Below, piece after piece: positions 7,201-10,771 of a DNA stretch of 10,771 bases. Source of the stretch: Cylindrobasidium torrendii FP15055 ss-10 (taxonomy: Eukaryota > Basidiomycota > Agaricomycetes > Agaricales > Physalacriaceae); NCBI GenBank assembly GCA_000934385.1, contig KN880918.1, forward strand, positions 1 through 10,771. The letters run 5' to 3'. Position 1 is the stretch's first letter; every line of letters starts with the position of its first letter. Below the pieces are notes generated by a model. That model did no database searches, was not told the DNA's origin, and worked only from the letters and a program-made list of their open reading frames with translations. Made by a program: the position numbers and the translations under genes.

Positions 7201-7747
7201 AGCCGCGTATTATTCAGCCAAATTATCCACAGCACAGCAGAATTACCCTGTGCACGAGATCGAAATGTTGGCTGGCCTTGAGACGATGCTGCGCTACAGG
7301 TATATCCTGCAAGGACTACGGTTCACCTGGGTGACTGACCACAAGGGTCTGACGCATCTCATGAAGCAGACGGACTTGTCAGGGAGACAAGCAAGATGGA
7401 TTGAAAAGCTTTCCATGTTCGACTTCGACATAAAATACCTCCCGGGTACTGAGAATGTTCTTGCCGACGCCTTATCCAGGATTTACGCTTTTGAGGCGCC
7501 GGGGACCCAACGCGCGCGGAGTGAATACACATACCACGATGTCAGAGACCATGATTTTCTGGATGATATAGACATCACTCGACCCATGCTGGTCGGACAG
7601 GAAGCTGCGTTGTCCATACGCGCCGACGCTATCGACGCTGCCCCAATTGCGCTGGCCAGCGCAAGCCTCAAGCCTCTGGCGCCCAAGGACATAGAGGGCC
7701 GCGTCCTGTCTTCGAACATCATCGCGGGAGCAGGACGCACGCGTTGA
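1283..7747 (+). CDS. Gag-protease-RT-RNase H polyprotein with large unknown insert
   Basis: From the ATG at 1283 (A at -3) this is a 2154-residue polyprotein, although the frame is open back to 995. In order it holds: a disordered basic and Ser-rich N-terminus with a nine-serine run followed by acidic residues (1832-1900); a Retrotrans_gag-type capsid region (about 1980-2480); a CCHC zinc knuckle (2756-2797); an unrecognised block of about 870 residues (about 2950-5560); an aspartic protease with DTG at 5726-5734; reverse transcriptase with YLDD at 6674-6685; and RNase H with its four acidic residues. It ends at TGA 7745-7747, after the RNase H and a short linker and before integrase. In most Ty3/Gypsy elements integrase is part of the same polyprotein, so the break here is unusual. 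All key catalytic residues are intact, so these enzymes could be active. The protein would make virus-like particles, process itself and copy the RNA genome. Confidence 0.92.
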   Translation: MRSYESIKTPGTRLSANPEEGHASERTASLRSAQKTPTKRQTGTSESTQGHPLNQRDAPKRVQRNFLESTITTEADESASEVIMRPKKRFSEDKRENIEKKRSSAPNEEVRASLSPITKDMDKLIDRAVGGGHTVIHTENNDPMMPVNQLAASTRIAQLLKPKKHRQEARSGGPPRGPSDPSDSSSSSSSSSDEDSSESESEVESDHNPASSRGNQSSGKKKKSHKKRSTLKPDPPEEYSGHANVREFVTFMEDASDYVREGGVERKYRVRKVSRYLTGGAKEWYISRVQDRVKEWSLRQFFTALYNHCFPVTFRSEQREKLSRAYQGNQSVRQHAMRLEELFNSIGISESKDRALKLWESLNTDIQQGLWNKDLAPETATYDEILHTAERLEMIATLGKRRQLAAGSGNNEQSKRHSRLPYPRATTFKKGETRPSSEGKKGFDRRNGPSPFRSSTQTNRFQGPVRAQAVRLGGKKQLSEKTKAEYRQNGKCFNCAETGHTANRCPKREVVKGNNTRPPGMAVHSARLAQPVQKEPAHKSAEARAPKASSSKTNADIADVWCGSVRFENIPLDLSYVVGAEHKSRNEHSPFPYLTMKEPDHIIETKNFEGIEVQKRKEGKKTTSSPPFPSAFCPPRLSFDMTSFPMRFVPSSHGQQKGNISLIHSFITNPEYLDYEERGQQSLVMENLHRRVRENVERLALGTDVSSTHMMSNHLGTSRSHVEKTSLKLSPIAHAADAVRRVQAMFDSRHGVVPDSHVAFYQHLRPFANGKRVDPLWQDSRFHPGPPSIKEFLLHAPLYMVDDEDFPVAANTFHLRIARDGIALLHHTWRSAAAEIGRAAQRLSENVKSFRELCNIHIADSELEYDYRLRRIRERAHARSQAIRHDPAILQAMVDIDQVENSDFLRRNSAVYDLVPIRLSRMPDKISTLDRIIRPLDEDPARISVEMMTLDDEGFHRRMVEVNPRVINLRPITPSTRSFQSHTGRSPSWDYVPTSPDYVHQGSTRSSPALGPQVSVSAAAVSLPALDSRPHSPAWPVPNGSSRPSWDDHIAVGYSSDEDNQSEAPTLPSVSDFEMEGVHLSGAPLESIGSGRISEGKPFSLPSNSAHTRVDPYGFAHVEGQDCFQCSRIHLPGACVRISSTEGLVGDIVGQAMKEVPSFWDDIVIVDGVTGAEGYATTRECDLPRHGTGFLYYELFDRHRKDTHVVHPPAALWSIREGALERFLWENSPYPGEDSIFSLPKNRTFFIRRTNSSFCIHDSCYLNEFVVLPLALAFRKGFSIVEWYARCVGDWTHSKWDNLSMREKLRYSKKGLMDGVVERTLAVHLSLHAPYEGDGSPSRHIYSWERFCVEYNEARDTYSIWDPHTEFCLYLKGRNAENSEFRLANWWRTRIERNKREMDLNLDPIMEDDYILGYLIPVLAQEPVTLCEETYDLLVSGVQIPRGKQPAVQRNASRVKEPGQKVPRTVIVAVRVNGHPCRALIDTGSQADFISSTLVDQLNLAKHELDKPLVLQLAVQGSRSKINYGASCRFEYQGIDERRTFDVCNLSGYDLLLGTPWLYQHKVTVGFNAAKVIIGCRTSVPIEDGPQVVEVVNHLVALGDSEVEAARQSILEYARPLFKRVAETPLPPLRRINHRIPLIDDKAVYRWRASSCPEKFRAQWTEKKNAYLSTGRWVVSNGHNASPLMVLPKIDDKSRIRIVCDFRQRNSNTKKMASPIPDPEGIRRRVAQAKWRSSMDGSDAFEQIRVEPEDEWKTAMQTPDGVMLSKVMQQGDTNGPATFQSNMYDIFAPFIGRWLDVYLDDIIVYSSTFEEHCEHLRTVIDVLAENKFYLAERKMKLFVSEVKVLGCIVDDSGIRMDPHKVDSVLKWPTPTNRDLLRGFIGSVGYLADDVDSVRIQMAPLSAITGDNVPFRWTFTEQRAFKNVKRIIFEGGKRSRRPLDYSDKAQPVWLVTDGCASGIGGVVIQGESWTKGSVAAYYSAKLSTAQQNYPVHEIEMLAGLETMLRYRYILQGLRFTWVTDHKGLTHLMKQTDLSGRQARWIEKLSMFDFDIKYLPGTENVLADALSRIYAFEAPGTQRARSEYTYHDVRDHDFLDDIDITRPMLVGQEAALSIRADAIDAAPIALASASLKPLAPKDIEGRVLSSNIIAGAGRTR
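1832..1900 (+). other. Poly-serine/acidic tract in Gag
   Basis: Nine serine codons in a row (1832-1858) are followed by alternating Asp, Glu and Ser. A lysine-rich patch comes next (about 1939-1972). Such Ser/Asp/Glu tracts are typical casein kinase II targets. Here the tract is a disordered acidic linker followed by a basic one just before the capsid domain. The serine codons are mixed (TCT, AGT, AGC, TCC, TCA, TCG), so the run is held at protein level rather than being a DNA microsatellite. Confidence 0.85.
1981..2482 (+). other. Retrotrans_gag-type capsid domain
   Basis: A helical segment of about 165 residues runs from PPEEYSGHANVREFVTFMED to the ERLEMIATL end. It has the usual Ty3/Gypsy capsid features: a Pro/Gly-containing entry, then a YLTGGAKEWY motif matching the family pattern of leucine, small residues and W-x-x, then an F-x-x-F/Y-C-F-P block and an E-x-L-x-x-x-x-Q-x-x-x-V pattern (EKLSRAYQGNQSV). 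It would assemble the virus-like particle shell. Confidence 0.85.
2756..2797 (+). other. CCHC zinc knuckle (nucleocapsid)
   Basis: The residues CFNCAETGHTANRC fit CX2CX4HX4C exactly, with the usual aromatic after the first Cys and GH before the third ligand side. Basic residues (KR) follow. This is the nucleocapsid RNA-binding knuckle expected after the capsid domain and before protease. Confidence 0.97.
2950..5560 (+). other. Unrecognised ~870-residue block between knuckle and protease
   Basis: The block is continuous in frame +2 and reads as real protein, but I recognise no family in it. Three parts can be told apart. About 3280-4200 is helix-prone and charged (for example SELEYDYRLRRIRERAHARSQ) with an acidic DDEDFPVAANTFHL segment. 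About 4200-4600 is Ser/Pro-rich and disordered. About 4600-5560 looks globular, with many W, F and Y, short hydrophobic strands and a Cys/His cluster at 4649-4687. The usual linker at this point in Ty3/Gypsy elements is short. The block might be a captured host gene, a lineage-specific structural domain, or a domain with its own role in the particle. No transposase, methyltransferase, helicase or envelope-type signal is visible, and I see no clear membrane segment. Confidence 0.75.
4649..4687 (+). other. Second, shortened CCHC-like cluster
   Basis: Residues CFQCSRIHLPGAC give CX2CX3HX4C, one residue shorter than the classical knuckle between the second Cys and the His. It lies in the unknown block, far from the true knuckle at 2756. 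It may bind zinc, but the spacing is non-standard and could be coincidental. Confidence 0.45.
5666..6010 (+). other. Aspartic protease domain
   Basis: The motif ALIDTGSQADFIS has the catalytic Asp in DTG at 5726-5734, preceded by a hydrophobic strand (VIVAVRVNGHPCR). It is followed by a flap-type region and the closing YDLLLGTPWL strand typical of retropepsins in Ty3/Gypsy elements. It would cut the polyprotein as a dimer. Confidence 0.95.
6160..6990 (+). other. Reverse transcriptase domain
   Basis: Visible blocks are the fingers (RIRIVCDFRQRNSNTKK), the first catalytic Asp in SSMDGSDAFEQIRV (codon 6488), the VMQQGDTNGPATFQ block, the YLDDIIVYS active site (6674-6685) and the VLGCIVDDSGIRMDP block. 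The order and spacing match Ty3/Gypsy RT. The MDGSDAFEQI form differs from the common IDLKSGYHQI but keeps the catalytic Asp. Confidence 0.97.
7100..7490 (+). other. RNase H domain
   Basis: The four acidic residues of the family are present: Asp in VTDGCASG (codon 7136), Glu in HEIEMLAG (7262), Asp in TWVTDHKGL (7337) and Asp in NVLADALSR (7466). The latter closes the domain, as is usual in Ty3/Gypsy elements. It would degrade the RNA strand during cDNA synthesis. Confidence 0.95.
7745..7747 (+). other. In-frame TGA between RNase H and integrase
   Basis: The stop separates Gag-Pol from integrase. Frame +2 remains open directly after it, so no frameshift is needed. The context is TGA followed by CAG AAA. 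A C after TGA is the leakiest fourth base known in eukaryotes, and CAG partly matches the CAR-YYA readthrough motif, but AAA does not complete it. The next in-frame ATG is at 8084. The codon is one C-to-T transition from CGA. Confidence 0.85.
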
Positions 7748-10510
7748 CAGAAAGCGGCGCTATCAGGAAAGGACGGTCAATCACAGACGCCAAACCAAAA
7801 TCCTGAGAAGCCAAAAGGAGAGGAATCGGTGACTCCTCTGGAGGGCGCACTGGAGAGACAAAAAACAATCTCCCCACAACCTACTCTGGAGAGACCAGTC
7901 TCCCCACAACCCACTAAGGACACTGAGCCTCTCATAACTCAGCAAGAAGACGAACTCAATTCAAACACCACTGAATTGCCAGCCGAAGGGGAACTAGGTC
8001 ATCAGGACCAGGGTGTCGACTCGTTAGAAACCGAGCAGGAACCAGATACTCTACTTAACGTGTTATCCGGAGGGCGCGCCAGCATGGATCTAATAGGACT
8101 GGTTAAAGGGAAATACACGAAAGACCCACTTTTTGGCCCGGTAGTAAACAGCCCAAAAGACTTCCAAAACTTCGAGCTGAAGAACGACGCGTTGTACCTG
8201 AAAATTCAGCAAGATGTCCGGCTGCTATGCATTCCAGACATCATGTACAACTCCCGCAAGGTACGGGAGATAATCATAGACGAAGCACACTCCCTTCTGG
8301 CCCACTTGGGATCCCGAAAAACACTGGCGTACTTGAGATCTCACGTATGGTGGAAATCCATGACCAAGGACGTTGAGGCATTCTGCCACACCTGCTCGAC
8401 ATGCGCACAAGTCAAACCGAGTACCCAGAAACAATACGGGAAACTAAAAGCATTGCCGCCGCCACAGCACCCGTGGGAAGTGATAGGAATCGACTTCATG
8501 GAACCTTTACCGGAATCTAAAGACCGAGACGGGTCCTACGATTCCCTCGTGGTTATCATCGACCATTTGACGGCCATGGTACACTTGGTACCTGGAAAAA
8601 CTACCTATACGGCCCGACAAACCGCAGAACTCGTCTTCTCAGAAGTCTACAAACACCACGGGCTGCCTAGGGCTATAGTAAGCGACCGGGACAAGAAGTT
8701 TACCAGCCATTTCTGGAAACATCTGAACTCCTTGATAGGGACAAAACTCAAAATGTCCTCCGCTTATCATCCCCAGACGGACGGCTTAACGGAGAGATCG
8801 AACCGGACCATAGAACAAATGCTGCGGCAGTGCATCGGCCCCAACCATAAGGACTGGGTTTCCAAGCTACCCGCAATAGAGTTCGCAATAAACTTGGCTA
8901 GGTCGGAAACCACAGGTTATTCACCGTTCTTTCTAAACTCCGGACGCATGCCGCGCACTATGATATGGAATAACGCATCCTCGGACGAATTCCCAGGTGT
9001 TCGAGTCTTCGCGCAGGGGATAAAGAACGCTGTAATGCAGGCACACGACAACATCCTCAACGCCAGGGTTAAACAAACTCGCGACGCGAACCGCCATCGA
9101 CGTGATGTGCCTTTCAAAGAAGGAGACAAAGTCTACCTGTCGACCAAGAACTTCTCTTGGCCCAAAGGCACCACCAAGAAATTGGTTCCGCGGTACATTG
9201 GTCCGTATGAGATAATTAAGGACTTCGGGAACGGATCGTTTCGCGTGTCCCTGCCCGCTCGACTCAAGCAAAGAGGGGTACACCCTACATTCCACGCGTC
9301 GCTCCTGCGTATCCACATCCCTAACGACGATCGACTCTTCCCGGGACGGATGGACACACAAATCGTACCTTTTGACCAATACGAGAACGAGTGGGCCGTG
9401 GACAGCATCGTAGGACACTGCGGCACCGGCCTCGACATGTTATTCACCGTAAAATGGAAAGCTGGAGATACCACCCGACTCCCTCTTAAAGACGTCGAAA
9501 ATCTCAACGCCCTGACAGATTATCTGGAAGCACTGGGACTTGATTCCGTGGATGAACTGCTCAAAAAGCCTCATCTTTCAGCCACCATTCCCAATGAATT
9601 GGACCCCCAGATTATTTTCGCCGGCAGTATTAGCCTCACGGACTCAAATCTGGCAACAGGCAGCGCTATAAAAGCTGACCTTGGGCACGATCTTTATCCA
9701 GACCCAGAAGTTTCCTCTTCTCTTCATGTCCTCTCCCCCACCATGCATATCTCCTCCTCTGAACCTATCCAACCTGATGACGAAGAATGGCGACGCCGCC
9801 TTCGTGTACAACAGCGCGGATCGGACGTATCACTCCATCGGGATAGAAGGCTCTCTGATCCCACACTCCATAGCGGACATCAACCTGTATATTTCGCTGT
9901 CAACGGAGCTGGAAACCAAGGATCAGGCCTCGGAGAACGACCTCAAGATGGCTCCGGGCTACCAGGCCTTCGTGGAGAGTCTGCTTCTTCTCCCGGAGCT
10001 CCCTTGGGGACTATGTCCCATCGACTCGGAGGGAGTGGTACTCTCACGACCGAGTCAGCCTCTTCAGAGGCTTCACCTGTGGCCAATTCCGGATCCGAAT
10101 CCACTCTCCACCGAGTTAGCGAGCTCTTTCTTCGCCTCGGACTCAATGGAGACGGATCAGCCCTGGGTCCCGGAGATAGGGTCCGAGGAGATGTCGTTCC
10201 TGAACGGGGACGACCTGATCCCTCTGGAACCGAATCCTCCGGCCTCACCTCAAGCTCAACTTCCTCGCAAGACACGCCACCACCGTACCAACACCGCCAG
10301 GGCCACCAACGCAACCAGCGCCGAGAACGACTTCGCCATGAAACTCCTCGCCAAGAGTCGAGGAGGGTTCGCCAGCGTGCTCCAGGATCGGCTGGACAAG
10401 CTCAGCCGCTACGAGCATCGAGAAGCGCTGATGCGCTGATATATGGGGCGAAGGCAATGAGCTACCAACACACACACACACACCAAACACTAAGTTCGTG
10501 GGGTATTTAA
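7748..10510 (+). CDS. Integrase with GPY/F module, chromodomain-like tail and long C-terminal extension
   Basis: Frame +2 is open from 7748 with no ATG until 8084, which has a strong context (A at -3, G at +4). Starting there gives 808 residues and keeps the whole integrase. Domains in order: a Pro/Thr/Glu-rich linker (7748-8080); the zinc-binding HX4H...CX2C module (His codons 8288 and 8303, Cys 8393 and 8402); the DD35E catalytic core (Asp 8492, Asp 8684, Glu 8792, with 35 residues between the last two); a GPY/F module with YIGPYEI (about 9200); and a chromodomain-like segment (about 9385-9540). Integrase would join the cDNA to host DNA. Beyond about 9800 the frame +2 product turns into R-, G- and S-rich text while frame +3 looks coding, so the frame +2 tail to 10510 may not be the native C-terminus. 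The segment is either joined to RNase H by TGA readthrough, started separately, or cut off by mutation. Confidence 0.9.
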   Translation, partial: QKAALSGKDGQSQTPNQNPEKPKGEESVTPLEGALERQKTISPQPTLERPVSPQPTKDTEPLITQQEDELNSNTTELPAEGELGHQDQGVDSLETEQEPDTLLNVLSGGRASMDLIGLVKGKYTKDPLFGPVVNSPKDFQNFELKNDALYLKIQQDVRLLCIPDIMYNSRKVREIIIDEAHSLLAHLGSRKTLAYLRSHVWWKSMTKDVEAFCHTCSTCAQVKPSTQKQYGKLKALPPPQHPWEVIGIDFMEPLPESKDRDGSYDSLVVIIDHLTAMVHLVPGKTTYTARQTAELVFSEVYKHHGLPRAIVSDRDKKFTSHFWKHLNSLIGTKLKMSSAYHPQTDGLTERSNRTIEQMLRQCIGPNHKDWVSKLPAIEFAINLARSETTGYSPFFLNSGRMPRTMIWNNASSDEFPGVRVFAQGIKNAVMQAHDNILNARVKQTRDANRHRRDVPFKEGDKVYLSTKNFSWPKGTTKKLVPRYIGPYEIIKDFGNGSFRVSLPARLKQRGVHPTFHASLLRIHIPNDDRLFPGRMDTQIVPFDQYENEWAVDSIVGHCGTGLDMLFTVKWKAGDTTRLPLKDVENLNALTDYLEALGLDSVDELLKKPHLSATIPNELDPQIIFAGSISLTDSNLATGSAIKADLGHDLYPDPEVSSSLHVLSPTMHISSSEPIQPDDEEWRRRLRVQQRGSDVSLHRDRRLSDPTLHSGHQPVYFAVNGAGNQGSGLGERPQDGSGLPGLRGESASSPGAPLGTMSHRLGGSGTLTTESASSEASPVANSGSESTLHRVSELFLRLGLNGDGSALGPGDRVRGDVVPERGRPDPSGTESSGLTSSSTSSQDTPPPYQHRQGHQRNQRRERLRHETPRQESRRVRQRAPGSAGQAQPLRASRSADALIYGAKAMSYQHTHTHQTLSSWGI
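7850..7915 (+). repeat. Imperfect tandem repeat in the integrase linker
   Basis: Two direct copies (7850-7885, 36 bases; 7886-7915, 30 bases) both start CTGGAGAGAC and contain TCTCCCCACAACC. They encode the repeated peptide text LERxxxSPQPT. The copies differ by two codons in length, suggesting a small tandem duplication in an unstructured linker. Confidence 0.8.
8282..8410 (+). other. Integrase HHCC zinc-binding module
   Basis: HSLLAHLGSRKT supplies the two His ligands and FCHTCSTCAQ supplies CX2C, with the typical WWKSM segment between them. An extra Cys lies one CX2C step earlier (codon 8384), so three cysteines are spaced evenly. Confidence 0.95.
8460..8900 (+). other. Integrase catalytic core (rve)
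   Basis: The first Asp is in IGIDFMEPLP (8492), the second in IVSDRDKKFTSHFW (8684) and the Glu in HPQTDGLTERSNRTIEQ (8792). Spacing of the last pair is D-35-E, as in retroviral and Ty3 integrases. The catalytic triad is intact. Confidence 0.97.
9385..9540 (+). other. Divergent chromodomain-like segment
   Basis: After the HPTFHASLLR end of the GPY/F module comes EWAVDSIVGH, then LFTVKWKAGD, then LKDVENLNALTDYLEALG. This follows the chromodomain plan of an initial strand, a [Y/F]xVKWK strand and a C-terminal helix. The W-x-P block of canonical domains is replaced by RLPLKDVENL. Such degenerate forms are common in fungal chromoviruses and direct integration to chromatin. Confidence 0.7.
9667..9674 (+). 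promoter_or_regulatory. Candidate internal TATA box
   Basis: TATAAAAG lies within the end of the integrase frame, 52 bases upstream of the first frame +3 ATG at 9726. It matches the TATA consensus. Its last T-A-A at 9669-9671 is also the frame +3 stop that marks the upstream limit of the overlapping ORF. Confidence 0.35.
9726..10439 (+). CDS. Overlapping frame +3 accessory ORF, unknown function
   Basis: The ORF has 237 residues from the ATG at 9726, or 220 from the ATG at 9777. Both ATGs have a weak context. Frame +3 shows the better coding character here: codons end mostly in G or C and the product has a balanced composition with probable strands and helices, for example AAFVYNSADRTYHSIGIEG and GYQAFVESLLLLPELPWGLC. 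A charged C-terminus follows (about FAMKLLAKS to LSRYEHREALMR). Frame +2 over the same bases gives R/G/S/Q-rich text. I recognise no family. It could be a separate accessory gene transcribed from the internal TATA, or the true C-terminus of the integrase polyprotein reached by +1 frameshift or disconnected by a one-base indel. A Kozak-perfect ATG at 9743 (CCACC before it) is in frame +2, not +3, which weakens the separate-gene idea. Confidence 0.6.
   Translation: MSSPPPCISPPLNLSNLMTKNGDAAFVYNSADRTYHSIGIEGSLIPHSIADINLYISLSTELETKDQASENDLKMAPGYQAFVESLLLLPELPWGLCPIDSEGVVLSRPSQPLQRLHLWPIPDPNPLSTELASSFFASDSMETDQPWVPEIGSEEMSFLNGDDLIPLEPNPPASPQAQLPRKTRHHRTNTARATNATSAENDFAMKLLAKSRGGFASVLQDRLDKLSRYEHREALMR
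10468..10483 (+). repeat. (AC)8 microsatellite
   Basis: Sixteen bases of alternating AC lie just after the frame +3 stop. In frame +2 they encode alternating His and Thr. Confidence 0.9.
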
Positions 10511-10771
10511 GGCTTTTTGGTTGTTTCAATAGAATAAATTCTAAGGTCGTTCGAACTGGTGCGGAGCCCTCTTTCGAGTACGCTCAACGCGAAGACAAGT
10601 TGCCAGAGGGGTCAACTGTCTGTGTGGCTAAATCACTAGGTGACCGCCGACGTCCAATTTTAAGTACTAAGTACAAACTATCGTCGAGGAGAGTGAGTCA
10701 CACGATGCACTTTAATCCCTTTACGCAAATGCGACCGGGTGTGGTTACGTCTGTTCAGATTCCAAGAGCTA
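10511..10771 (+). other. Non-coding 3' region with no LTR copy found
   Basis: This holds no credible ORF. A purine-rich run (GAGGAGAGTGAG, about 10685-10696) could be a polypurine tract, and another is GAGGGG near 10606, but neither is followed by the LTR start TGTAACGG. GTAC-TAA-GTAC (10664-10674) is a small inverted repeat. I see nothing else in it. Confidence 0.6.
10533..10538 (+). terminator. Candidate polyadenylation signal AATAAA
   Basis: A perfect AATAAA lies 22 bases after the frame +2 stop and 93 bases after the frame +3 stop, in an AT-rich patch. A complete LTR element would be polyadenylated in the 3' LTR. A signal here could serve an internal transcript. Confidence 0.35.

Larger units (their letters stand above)
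2..10771 (+). mobile_element. Ty3/Gypsy chromovirus-like LTR retrotransposon, 3' end not in window
   Basis: The domain order is Gag, CCHC knuckle, long unknown block, aspartic protease, reverse transcriptase, RNase H, integrase and chromodomain-like tail. Integrase downstream of RT/RNase H is the Ty3/Gypsy (Metaviridae) order; Ty1/Copia elements have integrase before RT. A probable 5' LTR begins at base 2. No second copy of it is seen before the window ends, so the right boundary is open. All three coding segments share frame +2 and are separated only by TGA codons. The span already exceeds 10.7 kb, well above the 5-7 kb I would expect for a fungal Gypsy element. The excess comes from the block between knuckle and protease and from the 3' overlapping ORF. 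The fungal, probably basidiomycete, host is an inference from protein style. Confidence 0.93.

Noticed and set aside
10550..10560. GTTCGAACT resembling a tRNA B-box
   Set aside because: No A-box, acceptor stem or cloverleaf pairs with it at the right distances.
1..10771. CRISPR array, bacterial operon or phage features
   Set aside because: There are no regularly spaced repeats or Shine-Dalgarno-led gene series. The protein content is a eukaryotic LTR retrotransposon.

Overview
The window carries one nearly complete, unusually large Ty3/Gypsy-type (Metaviridae) LTR retrotransposon on the + strand. It reads as a chromovirus from a filamentous fungus, most likely an Agaricomycete (mushroom-forming basidiomycete). 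That assignment is inferred from recalled protein style, chiefly the RT block around YLDDIIVYS and the degenerate chromodomain ending in NALTDYLEALG. No host gene is recognisable. Every enzymatic domain of the element is present with its key residues.

Layout. A probable 5' LTR occupies about 2-340, with TG...CA ends, near-perfect terminal inverted repeats, strong hairpins and a TATA box at 192. A short leader follows, with a hairpin whose loop contains a self-complementary hexamer. Frame +2 is then open from an ATG at 458 to a TAA at 10508-10510, apart from two in-frame TGA codons (992-994 and 7745-7747). These divide it into three reading segments: an N-terminal Gag-like piece (458-994); Gag, protease, RT and RNase H (open from 995, first ATG 1283, end 7747); and integrase with a GPY/F module and a chromodomain-like tail (open from 7748, first ATG 8084). 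A roughly 870-residue block of unrecognised protein (about 2950-5560) lies between the Gag zinc knuckle and the protease, where most Ty3/Gypsy elements have only a short linker.

Near the 3' end, the reading frame that looks protein-coding changes from +2 to +3. An ORF at 9726-10439 overlaps the integrase tail. It has a TATAAAAG 52 bases before its first ATG and an AATAAA about 95 bases after its stop, so it may be a separately expressed accessory gene. The last 260 bases are non-coding, and no copy of the 5' LTR is seen there, so the 3' LTR is missing or lies beyond the window edge.

How the parts would work together. Gag would package the RNA, protease would cut the polyprotein, RT and RNase H would make cDNA, and integrase with its chromodomain would insert it, probably into marked chromatin. 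The conserved catalytic residues and single open frame point to a young copy. The two TGAs are either real expression-control points (readthrough or reinitiation) or recent point mutations. The most notable parts are the large inserted domain, the overlapping frame +3 gene with possible signals of its own, the two TGAs, and the leader hairpin resembling a retroviral dimerisation site.
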